Origin: Syntrophomonadaceae bacterium
Lineage (GTDB): Bacteria > Bacillota > Syntrophomonadia > Syntrophomonadales > Syntrophomonadaceae
DNA: 64,000 nucleotides
NCBI GenBank assembly: GCA_012729835.1
Contig: JAAYCK010000002.1
Span: 1 to 64,000 of the forward strand
Reading direction: 5' to 3'
The position numbers and the translations under genes were made by a program. Below the pieces are notes generated by a model. That model had not been told where the DNA came from and searched no databases. It worked only from the letters and a program-made list of their open reading frames with translations. Below are positions 24,158 to 32,465 of the stretch, in pieces; position 1 is the first letter of the stretch; every line of letters begins with the position of its first letter.

Positions 24158-25099
24158 TCAACCGGTGTTGGGTACACCAGGTGGTACATAGATCTCGTAG
24201 CCTGAACCGAGTGAAGATTTCTTAGCCTTATCAACATCTGCAACCTTCTGTTGCTGCTTCTGCTTTTGCTCACGGAATTGGCGTTCGTGCTCTTCCGCAT
24301 CCTGCACAGACTTAATACCAAGGCCTCCCCAGTTAGTAAGGATTCCCCTAATATATTTGAGTGTTCGAATACCCCGCGTAATACTCTCTTTTAAGGCCAG
24401 AAGGACCAGTTCGTCCCCGTACTCTTTAACCAGGACTTGTGTTTCCTCCACTTCGAAAGGTCCAAGCAGACGTCCAAATTCCTTCTCAAATGATTCGATA
24501 ACATGACGACTACTACGAAGACCTTCCTCGATTTGAGCGGGATTAAATTCAGCGGGGTTAATGTCAACATCGGGGGGAGTTACTGTAGTATTCTTTTCTT
24601 TACTTTCCTTTACTTTACTTTGCGAATTAATGTCTGCATTAACTCGATTCGAAAGGGGGTTATTGTGAACATTTACGGGATTAATGTTGACATAAACTAT
24701 GTGGGGCTGGTTTTTGAGGTCAATAAGGCAATATTCTGTGACTACTTCGACCTCTTTGCGGCGTCCAACGGCTTCAAAGTATCTGCGTTGAATACCGCGG
24801 GATGTGAGAATTCCGTATGTATCGTAAGTGTCCTGGTCAAATAGATCCCACTTCAGACACTCATTTATGACATCATTAACCTCATTAATGTCAACATTAA
24901 CTCGTTTGGAGAAGAGTAATTGTTCCTTCTCAGACCACTCATAGTAATAACCTTCGCGGTAGATCTTCATGAGCAGTTTGATAACAATACCAAACCCCTT
25001 GATACCAAATTTGGCTTCGATCAGCTGCAGTTTATCGTCTTGATCGATGTCCGTGTTTAAAGGAAAGTACTCCAACCCCTCTTTTTGTGGTCTCGCCAT
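24158..25099 (-). CDS. Replication initiation protein, Lin1244/DUF4373 plus DnaD-like domains
   Basis: A 313-residue protein starting at ATG 25099 (ARPQKEGLEYFPLNTDIDQD). The N-terminal 120 residues match the Lin1244/Lin1753-like domain (IEAKFGIKGFGIVIKLLMKI). The C-terminal part (about 215-280) is DnaD-like (KEYGDELVLLALKESITRG, then YIRGILTNWGGLGI). Such proteins replace DnaA/DnaD functions in phage replication, recruiting helicase to the origin. No helicase loader gene is obvious next to it, although the downstream tandem-HTH gene is a candidate helper. Confidence 0.85.
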   Translation of the reverse strand: MARPQKEGLEYFPLNTDIDQDDKLQLIEAKFGIKGFGIVIKLLMKIYREGYYYEWSEKEQLLFSKRVNVDINEVNDVINECLKWDLFDQDTYDTYGILTSRGIQRRYFEAVGRRKEVEVVTEYCLIDLKNQPHIVYVNINPVNVHNNPLSNRVNADINSQSKVKESKEKNTTVTPPDVDINPAEFNPAQIEEGLRSSRHVIESFEKEFGRLLGPFEVEETQVLVKEYGDELVLLALKESITRGIRTLKYIRGILTNWGGLGIKSVQDAEEHERQFREQKQKQQQKVADVDKAKKSSLGSGYEIYVPPGVPNTG

Positions 25100-25119
25100 T
25101 CCCGCTCCCCCTCTGCTAC

Positions 25120-25689
25120 TTACTGTCGACCTGCTTCCCCGATCGCCTTGTGCCATCTTGAACCGTATGTCTCTTGCCCGATTCGCATTAAGTCCCAGTA
25201 TTTACGGCGGTACTCTTCCGCCTCTCTTCTTAGCCGGGCTATCTGCCTATTTGTGCAATCTACATAATTCGGATCATCAGCTAGGCGCTGCTTCTGTAAC
25301 TCTCTACACAAAGACCGAATCATAGAGTCTTTTAAAACTTGTTCTTCAATCGCCAGTTCCTGCTTTTTGGCGTTTTTAATACTGCTTCCATTGACGTAAA
25401 CCCCTATGTGATTCGGTATTTCATCCTTCACCTGCTCATAAAGTTCCCGGGTCATAACATAGTAGTTATAATGACCGATGAAAGTATTGTGTGCCTTGCT
25501 ATGGAAATCAGCTTTAGATACCTTAATCTCGAAGCATCGCCATATACCCTTGGTGTCGTAGGTCATAAAATCGACTCTTTCATTGCCGAACCAGCCGATA
25601 GTAACCTCAAAACAGCCGAAAACCCCTTGCTTATGGGTGGCTTTCCATATCTCCCTTTCGAGTTGTAAGGTTAATTCTGTTTTGGCCAT
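25120..25689 (-). CDS. MmcB-like nuclease-fold protein
   Basis: A 189-residue protein. The first 110 residues contain a PD-(D/E)xK-type core: RVDFMTYDTKGIWRCFEIKV with Asp and the ExK pair, followed by a KADFHSKAHNTFIGHYNYYV stretch. This resembles the MmcB/DUF family of DNA-repair-like nucleases. The C-terminal third is a helical Arg/Gln-rich segment. It lies between the replication protein and the PAPS-reductase-like gene. Confidence 0.65.
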   Translation of the reverse strand: MAKTELTLQLEREIWKATHKQGVFGCFEVTIGWFGNERVDFMTYDTKGIWRCFEIKVSKADFHSKAHNTFIGHYNYYVMTRELYEQVKDEIPNHIGVYVNGSSIKNAKKQELAIEEQVLKDSMIRSLCRELQKQRLADDPNYVDCTNRQIARLRREAEEYRRKYWDLMRIGQETYGSRWHKAIGEAGRQ

Positions 25690-25723
25690 ACGAGTCAGCC
25701 CCCCTTGCAGCCGCTATTTCCTA

Positions 25724-26914
25724 TCAGAACAACAATGTCCCATACTGCAGGTCTTCTAATAAGTTTTGCTTTGGCGTCAATCTATCAAATGCACAGGGAC
25801 GCATGTCCAATAGCCAGTCATGTTCTAAATTATTTAATTTGATGTTGTCACTAATAGCACATGCGAATGTTTTCATTTCCCTGGCCATACCGTATTTCAT
25901 GAGCCCAGCCCACTTTTGAGGGTAGTGTTTCCTCAGGATTTCAATATTGTTACCTTCGTAAGCTAAGCCGGTACCGCAGACATAACAACCGTTACGCGCA
26001 AACAGTTTATTGCCCTCTTCGTCCGTCAGATCGTACAGGGGCGCATACGGACAGGCCCTCGATCTGATATAGGCCCAGATATCATCGTCGGTGAAGATAC
26101 TCAAAGGGTTTGAATACAGGTATCCTTCTTTCACCCGATACAAAAAACCATAGTCCAGGAAAGTAAACGTCCTGCGGCGTGATTCAGCTGCTAGTAGACC
26201 ACGGAAAAGCGTATCGCATCCCAGTTTACGTTGAAGTTGTTCAGACGGTTTCTCCTTGATGAAGTTGCAGCAGGCATGAGAAACGCGAAGGTCTGGGAAC
26301 GTTCGCAAAATCTCATAGTATTTATCATTCCTTTCGCTCTGCTCTGGGCTATATTTAAGAAACACGTTGATATTGATCCGCGGTGCGTCCAATTTCGTAG
26401 CGGCCTTGCCAAGGATAGGGAAACCATATTGTTCAGCGATAAACCAAAAGCTAACGCGCGTTCCGACTTCCCATACTAACTTACGGTTGCGAAAGTCTTC
26501 CCACATCTCAGGCGTTACCGCTTTATTTAGCTTGTCGGTTGAAAGCAAACGGCCTTTCTTGTTTAAATATCTCGCAACATCGCCAGCGGCTTCAATCTTG
26601 GCCCATACTTCTTTTTGCGCTTCGTATTTCAGCCTGGGTACTTTCAGCCGGTCTAGCTCCGTTTCGTAGAAATTATCGCCGCCCCATTCTTTGCCAAGCT
26701 GACGGGCGAACAGGAGCGATTCCCGATATTCCACACCTGTATTCCCAAAAATGACGATCATGTTTTTGGCTTCTTCTGGGCACGTCTCGCGAATCAAATG
26801 CCACAGCGCCGTACTGTCCTTGCCACCCGAAAACGCAAGCGCCACCCTTTTGCCCTGGCCGAACGTTTCGCGGATTATTTCCTGGGCTTTTTCGATTTTC
26901 TTTTCGAGTGGCAT
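25724..26914 (-). CDS. PAPS reductase / DndC-like ATP-pyrophosphatase
   Basis: A 396-residue protein of the phosphoadenosine phosphosulfate reductase superfamily. The PP-loop SGGKDST is at residues 29-35. Further cysteines occur as HACCNF, RACPYAPLY and GCYVCGTG, an arrangement that could hold an iron-sulfur cluster as in DndC. PP-loop enzymes adenylate a substrate before sulfur transfer. The gene overlaps by 40 bases a DUF3343 Se/S-carrier-like gene, so a sulfur-transfer pair is plausible. The substrate (DNA, tRNA or sulfate) cannot be told. Confidence 0.8.
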   Translation of the reverse strand: MPLEKKIEKAQEIIRETFGQGKRVALAFSGGKDSTALWHLIRETCPEEAKNMIVIFGNTGVEYRESLLFARQLGKEWGGDNFYETELDRLKVPRLKYEAQKEVWAKIEAAGDVARYLNKKGRLLSTDKLNKAVTPEMWEDFRNRKLVWEVGTRVSFWFIAEQYGFPILGKAATKLDAPRININVFLKYSPEQSERNDKYYEILRTFPDLRVSHACCNFIKEKPSEQLQRKLGCDTLFRGLLAAESRRRTFTFLDYGFLYRVKEGYLYSNPLSIFTDDDIWAYIRSRACPYAPLYDLTDEEGNKLFARNGCYVCGTGLAYEGNNIEILRKHYPQKWAGLMKYGMAREMKTFACAISDNIKLNNLEHDWLLDMRPCAFDRLTPKQNLLEDLQYGTLLF

Positions 26915-27171
26915 GACTGCATTTCTTGCATTTCAGCGTATGTAAACACGCTTTTCTTTTGGCTCAAATGCTGCTCTTCCTCTACCTCTATCTGTGCCCA
27001 TGGAATGCCGGCCTCTTTTAACTTGCCGAGTATTGCATCCTTCACCCCATCAATGTTTATGGAAAGCCCACAACTCTTTGATATCCGCCGGGGTGTCGGA
27101 ATAATTTTGCCTTCGGGTAAAACCTTATAGGCTCTCATAACTTGGGTGTGTGATTCAAAGGCTATAATCAC
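26875..27171 (-). CDS. DUF3343, putative Se/S carrier-like protein
   Basis: A 98-residue protein with the DUF3343 pattern: a first strand (IIAFESHTQVMRAYKVLPEG), then IIPTPRRISKSCGLSINID with the conserved Cys at residue 34 in an SCGL motif. DUF3343 is annotated as a putative selenium/sulfur carrier because it occurs with TusA/YedF-like proteins. The C-terminal 35 residues are Lys/Gln-rich and specific to this copy. It directly precedes and overlaps the PP-loop enzyme. Carrier function is inference. Confidence 0.7.
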   Translation of the reverse strand: MIIAFESHTQVMRAYKVLPEGKIIPTPRRISKSCGLSINIDGVKDAILGKLKEAGIPWAQIEVEEEQHLSQKKSVFTYAEMQEMQSCHSKRKSKKPRK

Positions 27172-27213
27172 GGCTTCTTCTCCCCTCTACTGCGTATCTT
27201 CCGTGGAAGTTCA

Positions 27214-28110
27214 CTAGCTTGTATATGTTTTCGCTATGGTTTCCCAGTTATTTGAAACCTTCTTAAGAAGACTTTTGGCGTTAATTTCCCGGGATCTAAC
27301 TTCCTCAAAAAGTGCCAAGTCACAGTTCTCAGTAACCTTTTCTCTTATTAGCGCCTCGATTATTTCAGGCCTAAGTGCGTCCAATTCCCAGCATTCGGTA
27401 CCAAATTCTTCGATGTAAGCATGGCATCTGGTATCGGTCAATTTCGTGGGATTCGGAGGCGGATTGTATTCTTCCACCTGATCGATATTCAATGCAATCC
27501 GGTCAAAATATGGATACACGCCGAAGGTATCAAGGCGGTCAACAATATCACGGGACATATCTCTTCCACTCGGATCATGGTCGCCGAGATGTATAATTAT
27601 TAAATCCTTACCCAGATTGGCGAATCTCTCTAAGCGCCTTGCAGCGCTCCACATTTCCGATTGGCTGACATAGCCGCGGCACGAAAAGTATGGCACATCT
27701 AGCCTTTCGCATATCTGTCCTACAACGCCAACCAAGGCATCCTTTTCAACCCACACCTCTAAATAGTTCTCTTGGCCTTGCCACTTATCAAACGCAAACT
27801 GGTTAGCTGCCGTTTGAATAATATCTGACGGTGAATCCCAGTGGCTATTTTTCCTCAAGTTTCGGGTTCGATCGATTATCGCTTCCCAATCAATGAGCCC
27901 GGCCATTCTGCCATCAGATATTAAACTGCCCAGGTTCTTGTAACTGCGCTCATTGTTTGGTATTACGTCCCTGGCCACAAGCTGATAATATACTTGTCTC
28001 AACGTCAGGTCATATCCCATCGTCTGATACTCAGTCACAATGTTATTTACACGCTCAATAAGATTCAAACTTTGTTGCCTAAAGTTGATATCTCGGTAAC
28101 AAATTTTCAT
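27214..28110 (-). CDS. Stand-alone Spo11/TopoVI-A-like protein with toprim domain (Mini-A-like)
   Basis: A 298-residue protein. The N-terminal winged-helix region contains TLRQVYYQLV (residues 36-45), which matches the RxxYY catalytic-tyrosine motif of TopoVI-A/Spo11. A toprim domain follows, with Glu122 in LEVWVEKDAL and the DxD pair Asp177/Asp179 in LGDHDPSG. A TopoVI-B-type ATPase gene is absent nearby. It resembles the single-subunit 'Mini-A' relatives of type IIB topoisomerases described in mobile elements. Possible roles are DNA cleavage in replication or recombination. Ribosome site GGAGGAAGAG supports the ATG. Confidence 0.7.
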   Translation of the reverse strand: MKICYRDINFRQQSLNLIERVNNIVTEYQTMGYDLTLRQVYYQLVARDVIPNNERSYKNLGSLISDGRMAGLIDWEAIIDRTRNLRKNSHWDSPSDIIQTAANQFAFDKWQGQENYLEVWVEKDALVGVVGQICERLDVPYFSCRGYVSQSEMWSAARRLERFANLGKDLIIIHLGDHDPSGRDMSRDIVDRLDTFGVYPYFDRIALNIDQVEEYNPPPNPTKLTDTRCHAYIEEFGTECWELDALRPEIIEALIREKVTENCDLALFEEVRSREINAKSLLKKVSNNWETIAKTYTS

Positions 28111-28148
28111 CTTCTCTCTTCCTCCCTCTGCTGCGCATCGTTACCAGA

Positions 28149-28637
28149 CTACGCAGCTTCATTATTCGGGAACAAACTACCCTGAGCCCTATCCCCTTTG
28201 ATATAGAGCTCGCACTCTTCATGTAGAGCTTCCAGGCGCTCAATACAATCGCTGTATAGCAATTGCATTTCATCTTCCGGCGTGTCCAGATTGTACATTT
28301 CCGAAGCCTTATGCGGTGTGTTCAGGTTCAGATCCTGGTAAGATTCTTCTAACTTCATACTGGCGCTGATAGTTGCCCCCATGGTGTCGTTATCGCCGCC
28401 GTAGCTGTAGGACACACCCTTAACCGTGATCCGGTCCAGATAACTCTCGGGTAGCTCACACATGGTTATAACGTCCTGGCCCAAGTCTTTCAATGCCTGA
28501 TGAAATTCCGGTCTCGGTTCCTCACTGCAAGTGAAGGAATATTCATCCCAACTCCCTTTCGGGGTTTGCTGCTCCCAGATCATGCTTATCTTTCCGTCCT
28601 TTGTCACTTTGGTTTTCTTGATGTGGATTTTACTCAT
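28149..28637 (-). CDS. Hypothetical phage protein, 162 residues
   Basis: A 162-residue acidic alpha/beta protein beginning with SKIHIKKTKVTKDGKISMIW and containing GVSYSYGGDNDTMGATISAS. I recognise similar proteins in Firmicutes phages near DNA-modification genes, but no function. The spacing to the toprim gene downstream is 38 bases with a separate ribosome site. Confidence 0.65.
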   Translation of the reverse strand: MSKIHIKKTKVTKDGKISMIWEQQTPKGSWDEYSFTCSEEPRPEFHQALKDLGQDVITMCELPESYLDRITVKGVSYSYGGDNDTMGATISASMKLEESYQDLNLNTPHKASEMYNLDTPEDEMQLLYSDCIERLEALHEECELYIKGDRAQGSLFPNNEAA

Positions 28638-28660
28638 AAATCCCTCTCCCTTCGTGTTTA

Positions 28661-28825
28661 CTACTCTTCTATCCCCCGGGCCTTGATTGTTTCCTCATCT
28701 GCCTGCAGGTGCCCGAAACAATAATCATCAGCCTTCTTTGTGACCTTCAGCAGATCACATGGCGCCTTGGACATCCATCTGGCTATAGGGCGCCATCGAT
28801 CACAGGTTCTGCAACGCTTTCTCAT
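28661..28825 (-). CDS. Small Cys/His protein, 54 residues
   Basis: A 54-residue frame from ATG 28825 to TAG 28661, preceded by AAGGGGGGCGGGC. It reads MRKRCRTCDRWRPIARWMSK and later DDYCFGHLQ, so Cys-x2-Cys and Cys-x2-His could form a zinc finger. Small zinc-finger proteins of this size are common in phage early operons. The position in the packed operon supports it. Confidence 0.6.
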   Translation of the reverse strand: MRKRCRTCDRWRPIARWMSKAPCDLLKVTKKADDYCFGHLQADEETIKARGIEE

Positions 28826-28836
28826 GCCCGCCCCCC

Positions 28837-30723
28837 TTATGCTGCCACCTGGCAGAGTTCTGGCAGGTTAGCTCTGACTAAAGCCTCGGCAAATGGTGGT
28901 GGAACTGCATTGCCGCAGCGTGCTACCTGGGCCGCCTTGGGATACGCTTTTCCCTCATGGTCCCGGTCGATAATATAACTAGCCGGGAAGCCCTGGGCCG
29001 CGAACAGTTCATGGGGCTCCAGCATTCTCATGCCAATATCGACTATCTGGTAGTCAACGCCCTGAACAGTCACCAGGCCGAACCGGTGCTTCGTGGTGAT
29101 GGTTTGTAAAGGTTCATTACACCCCTGGCCAATGTTGGTGCCGTAGTATTTGAGAAGGAAGGCTCGGACCTCGCCAATATGTAAGCCGCCGGCGGTAATC
29201 GTCGGCATAGGCTCAGTTATTGGTTGGCCATGCTGGCAGGTGCCTCTAAGTTTTACAAGGTGACTGGTGACCAGGGCATTGTGATCTACTGAAGTTACCG
29301 TGGATAATGGATCAGTAATCTCATTACCCGGTCCCTTATATCGCCCGCCATAATGTTTAGCCATGAAAGCAGTAATCAGAGAATACCGGTTCGATGTGTC
29401 AATTGTTTGAATAGGATCATCCGGCATCTGGCCGCGTACCTCTGTGGGTGACTTCTCGCCATGGTACTGAGAAAGGAAGGCAGCAACTAATTGAGACTTA
29501 CCTCCACCCCCTGCAGTTATTGTCCCGAGTGGATCAGTGAGCTCATGGCCAACAGATTTACCAAACTGGCGAGAGATAGTTGCAGCTATAAGCGCATGTT
29601 TTTGCCCGCCAGCCACGACCGTACCTAATGGCTTGTCCAAGCCGGGAACACGTGGGGCTTGCCCGTCTCTTTCGCCGTAACCGGTTTGAATGAGCGTAGG
29701 GGCAACCAATAAATGCTCGGCTTTGGTTACGATAGTGGTAAGCGGCTGGTTCATAGGGTACTGCATCCGGTCCCCACTAAATCCTGTTTGACCTATTCGG
29801 GCTATGTAAGGGGATACAATACCCCATCCATTCTTTCCGGTAATGGTCTGCATAGGATCATATATATCCTGTCCTCTGAAATTGCCCCCGCTGCCGCTAT
29901 GGTTCACTTGGATGATGAATGGCTCAGGATTATCGATAACAAACTTTTGGATGCCCCGGGCAATCCGCTTCATGGTGTTCTCCGCAAGCGGCTTTTTCCG
30001 CTCAAAAATAGACGGGCAGGGCAAGGACCAGTCAATGATCTCTGCTGCCGTCCGCCATGGAAGGAGTCTTCCGCTTTTGACCGCTGCGCTTTTAGGATCT
30101 CCATGGGTAGGTTCCGGCCAAACTATTGGCTGTCCATCACAACGGGCAATCAAGAAAAACCGCTTTCTGATAGTAGGTGCGCCGTAATCACAGGCGCGAA
30201 GTTCACGCCATTCAACTTGATAGCCATAGCGTATTAATGCATTAATAAAAGCATTGAATGTGCGGCCCTTCTTATCAGGGTCCGGCATATTGTTTTTCAG
30301 CAGAGGTCCCCATGTCTTGAACTCTTCCACGTTCTCTAAGATGATTACCCGCGGCTTAACGGTGGCTGCCCATCTAACAGCTACCCAGGCAAGCCCCCGG
30401 ATTTTCTTTTCAACGGGTTTACCGCCTTTAGCCTTTGAGAAGTGCTTACAATCTGGGCTGAGCCAAACCAAGCCTACTGGTCTGCCCTTGGTTACCTCTC
30501 GGGGATCCACATCCCAAACAGACTCGCAATAATGAGTGGTGTCGGGATGGTTGGCTATGTGCATTCTGATTGCATCCGGGTCATGGTTGATCGCAATATC
30601 AACGCTACGGCCAAGGGCCTGAGAAATCCCGCAGGATGCCCCACCCCCGCCGGCAAAGTTATCGATAACGAGCTCATGGGATGAATCCGGTATGTATTGA
30701 CGAAATAGCGATTGCTGCCTCAT
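28837..30723 (-). CDS. DNA (cytosine-5) methyltransferase with repetitive target-recognition region
   Basis: A 628-residue C5 methyltransferase. Motif I is FAGGGGASCG (23-32), motif IV is SPDCKHFS with catalytic Cys92 (a variant of the usual GPPC), motif VI is LENVEEF (Glu130), motif VIII is APTIRKRFFLIAR and motif X is GNAVPPPFAEALV at the end. Between about residues 270 and 555 there are seven imperfect repeats of about 40 residues, each with a (D/E)P(L/M)xTIT core followed by (L/I)(V/I). This greatly enlarges the region where target recognition normally lies. It likely protects phage DNA from host restriction. Confidence 0.9.
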   Translation of the reverse strand: MRQQSLFRQYIPDSSHELVIDNFAGGGGASCGISQALGRSVDIAINHDPDAIRMHIANHPDTTHYCESVWDVDPREVTKGRPVGLVWLSPDCKHFSKAKGGKPVEKKIRGLAWVAVRWAATVKPRVIILENVEEFKTWGPLLKNNMPDPDKKGRTFNAFINALIRYGYQVEWRELRACDYGAPTIRKRFFLIARCDGQPIVWPEPTHGDPKSAAVKSGRLLPWRTAAEIIDWSLPCPSIFERKKPLAENTMKRIARGIQKFVIDNPEPFIIQVNHSGSGGNFRGQDIYDPMQTITGKNGWGIVSPYIARIGQTGFSGDRMQYPMNQPLTTIVTKAEHLLVAPTLIQTGYGERDGQAPRVPGLDKPLGTVVAGGQKHALIAATISRQFGKSVGHELTDPLGTITAGGGGKSQLVAAFLSQYHGEKSPTEVRGQMPDDPIQTIDTSNRYSLITAFMAKHYGGRYKGPGNEITDPLSTVTSVDHNALVTSHLVKLRGTCQHGQPITEPMPTITAGGLHIGEVRAFLLKYYGTNIGQGCNEPLQTITTKHRFGLVTVQGVDYQIVDIGMRMLEPHELFAAQGFPASYIIDRDHEGKAYPKAAQVARCGNAVPPPFAEALVRANLPELCQVAA

Positions 30724-31715
30724 ACACTCACCCCCGGAATCTCTCCGCGAACTTGGCCGTCAAGCTCGGGCATTTTTTGGTATATACCATAATCATCTGG
30801 TCCCTGCTTATAGAAGAATGGAACGGCAGCCCCCCTGCATTGGCGCATTAACTCAAAAGCCCACTCTGGGCGCATGGGCCTTTTGCCAGGACCGCTTTCA
30901 GATCCACAGATAACCCAGTCAAGGTGCGGCACATCAGGGCAAGGGCGGCACATATCGGTATGTTCGCCGGTCAAAGCATCAATCTGGCACCACTCTTTGC
31001 AGCCCGCTTCATCGACATCCATGTGGCGCAGGTTTATTGGCCCCAGCATCGGCTCAATAGATACAAATCTTTTCGCTGCTGGTGTCTGCAATAGAATCGG
31101 GATCCGTTCGTCAGCCCTAGCCTGGTTCTCAGCGGTTACACCCAGCCAGAGGTTAGGAAGAGGCCATATTTTATTGAGGTATCCCCATGGCTTGTATTCA
31201 CTTCCACTGCTATTCCTTCCGTTTTCATCCCAATCACGGCAAGTGGCAGAGTACACGATATCTTCAACGGTTACATCCGGGTCGTCTGTATAACAAGGAC
31301 AAGCGTCTGACCAAGCCCTGAGTAACTCCACTGGTGTTCTGGAAGCAAAATAGCCTTGCATGCGGCCGGGACGTTTGGTGAGGACCATGAAAACATGATC
31401 AGGTGTATTATTAAATATTCTGCATCCCAGGATTACCCCGAATATTTCATCAAGCATCCAGTCTTCTACGTCCGGGTGAAATAAATCCCCCATGGAACAC
31501 ACAAAGACTCTGCGCGGCTTTCTCCAGTGCAAAGGTTCGTCCATTTTATCCAGGTGCCGGGTAACATTAAACGGATTGTCTCTGTCGTACCCACAGCGCC
31601 CGGCCAGCCGCTTACTCATTCTCTTGGCATAACAATTCTGGCAACCTTCGGATACGGGCGTGCAGCCAGTTATAGGATTCCATGAGTCGGTAGCCCATTC
31701 GATCTTTGTGCTCAC
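30720..31715 (-). CDS. DUF5131 (phage Gp37/Gp68) family protein
   Basis: A 331-residue protein starting with STKIEWATDSWNPITGCTPV and carrying the GCQNCYAKRMSKRL motif, diagnostic of DUF5131, a radical-SAM-like family frequent in phages. Further conserved parts are RVFVCSMGDLFHPDV and WVICGSESGPGKRPM. Several Cys residues (CPCYT, CRPCPD) are present in the middle. The reaction is unknown; neighbouring methyltransferase and ASCH genes suggest nucleic-acid modification. It overlaps the methyltransferase and the ASCH gene by 4 bases each. Confidence 0.85.
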   Translation of the reverse strand: MSTKIEWATDSWNPITGCTPVSEGCQNCYAKRMSKRLAGRCGYDRDNPFNVTRHLDKMDEPLHWRKPRRVFVCSMGDLFHPDVEDWMLDEIFGVILGCRIFNNTPDHVFMVLTKRPGRMQGYFASRTPVELLRAWSDACPCYTDDPDVTVEDIVYSATCRDWDENGRNSSGSEYKPWGYLNKIWPLPNLWLGVTAENQARADERIPILLQTPAAKRFVSIEPMLGPINLRHMDVDEAGCKEWCQIDALTGEHTDMCRPCPDVPHLDWVICGSESGPGKRPMRPEWAFELMRQCRGAAVPFFYKQGPDDYGIYQKMPELDGQVRGEIPGVSV

Positions 31716-32278
31716 GCGGCTACCTCCAATCCCATCACAGCATCTTCGGTACCGGCTTCAACACGCCGCCCAGATACTATGCCTCTTGGCGTCCATATCT
31801 TTGTGTCCCCGACTACCCAAGGATCAATAGTAACCTGGTGTTCGGTGGCATCCCATTTCCATAGTCCCTGCTGGCCCTTAGCAGGTATCGGCGTTTTAAG
31901 CCTCGCAACGTCTTTTAATTTCCAGGCATAGCGCCCAAGTGTATAATCACCGAAAGCCCTTTCCTGATCAGTGAGTCCAGCCACAAACTGAGGCGTAATC
32001 TTCACACAATCAGCTAGGGTACATACTGCTATTACTGCACCAAATGGCAACTTAGGCCATATCATTAAGTCCAGTTCAGTTTTGCCAGTCAACGCATTAT
32101 TGAAGGTTTTATCTGTAATGGCCAATTCCTTTGCATATGCTGGAGCACTCTTTGCTGCATGGATAGCAAATGGTCCTCTGTAACTGGGAGCCCATGAACG
32201 GGTTTCGTTCTGTTTTTTCTCTAGCCCCGCCAGGCTCGCCCATGGCTGCCACAGAGTAATCGTTGGTATCATTAACAT
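31712..32278 (-). CDS. ASCH-domain protein
   Basis: A 188-residue protein with an N-terminal ASCH (PUA-like) domain: IPTITLWQPWASLAGLEKKQ, a GPFAIHAAKSAPAYAK segment and PFGAVIAVCTLADCVKI. ASCH domains bind RNA or modified nucleotides. The start could be ATG 32278 or ATG 32272; both follow an AAGGGGGGAATG region. The C-terminal third is specific. It overlaps the DUF5131 gene by 4 bases. Confidence 0.8.
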   Translation of the reverse strand: MLMIPTITLWQPWASLAGLEKKQNETRSWAPSYRGPFAIHAAKSAPAYAKELAITDKTFNNALTGKTELDLMIWPKLPFGAVIAVCTLADCVKITPQFVAGLTDQERAFGDYTLGRYAWKLKDVARLKTPIPAKGQQGLWKWDATEHQVTIDPWVVGDTKIWTPRGIVSGRRVEAGTEDAVMGLEVAA

Positions 32279-32282
32279 CAGA

Positions 32283-32462
32283 TCATTCCCCCCTTATAAC
32301 TCTCACATTGCGGCCAGGCACAACCACCCGGCCTATCTTTGTCTCGATCAGAACATTGTGCGGTCCTTTGCCCTTGCCCCGGCAGATAACTCGCCCAGGT
32401 ATTCCCTGCCATGTTGCATTTAATTCAGCAGTACGTCCCCGGTAAAGTATGTAGTGGGTCAT
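32283..32462 (-). CDS. Small basic hypothetical protein, 59 residues
   Basis: A 59-residue frame from ATG 32462 to TGA 32283, reading MTHYILYRGRTAELNATWQG and ending KIGRVVVPGRNVRVIRGE. The beta-rich, basic composition resembles small SH3-like phage proteins. It fills an otherwise empty interval in a fully coding operon, and its stop lies 5 bases before the ASCH start. Confidence 0.6.
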   Translation of the reverse strand: MTHYILYRGRTAELNATWQGIPGRVICRGKGKGPHNVLIETKIGRVVVPGRNVRVIRGE

Positions 32463-32465
32463 AGG

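Noticed and set aside
25724-26914. Complete dnd phosphorothioation system
   Set aside because: Only a DndC-like protein is present; no DndD/DndE-like or IscS-like gene is visible nearby, so I call only a PP-loop/DUF3343 pair.
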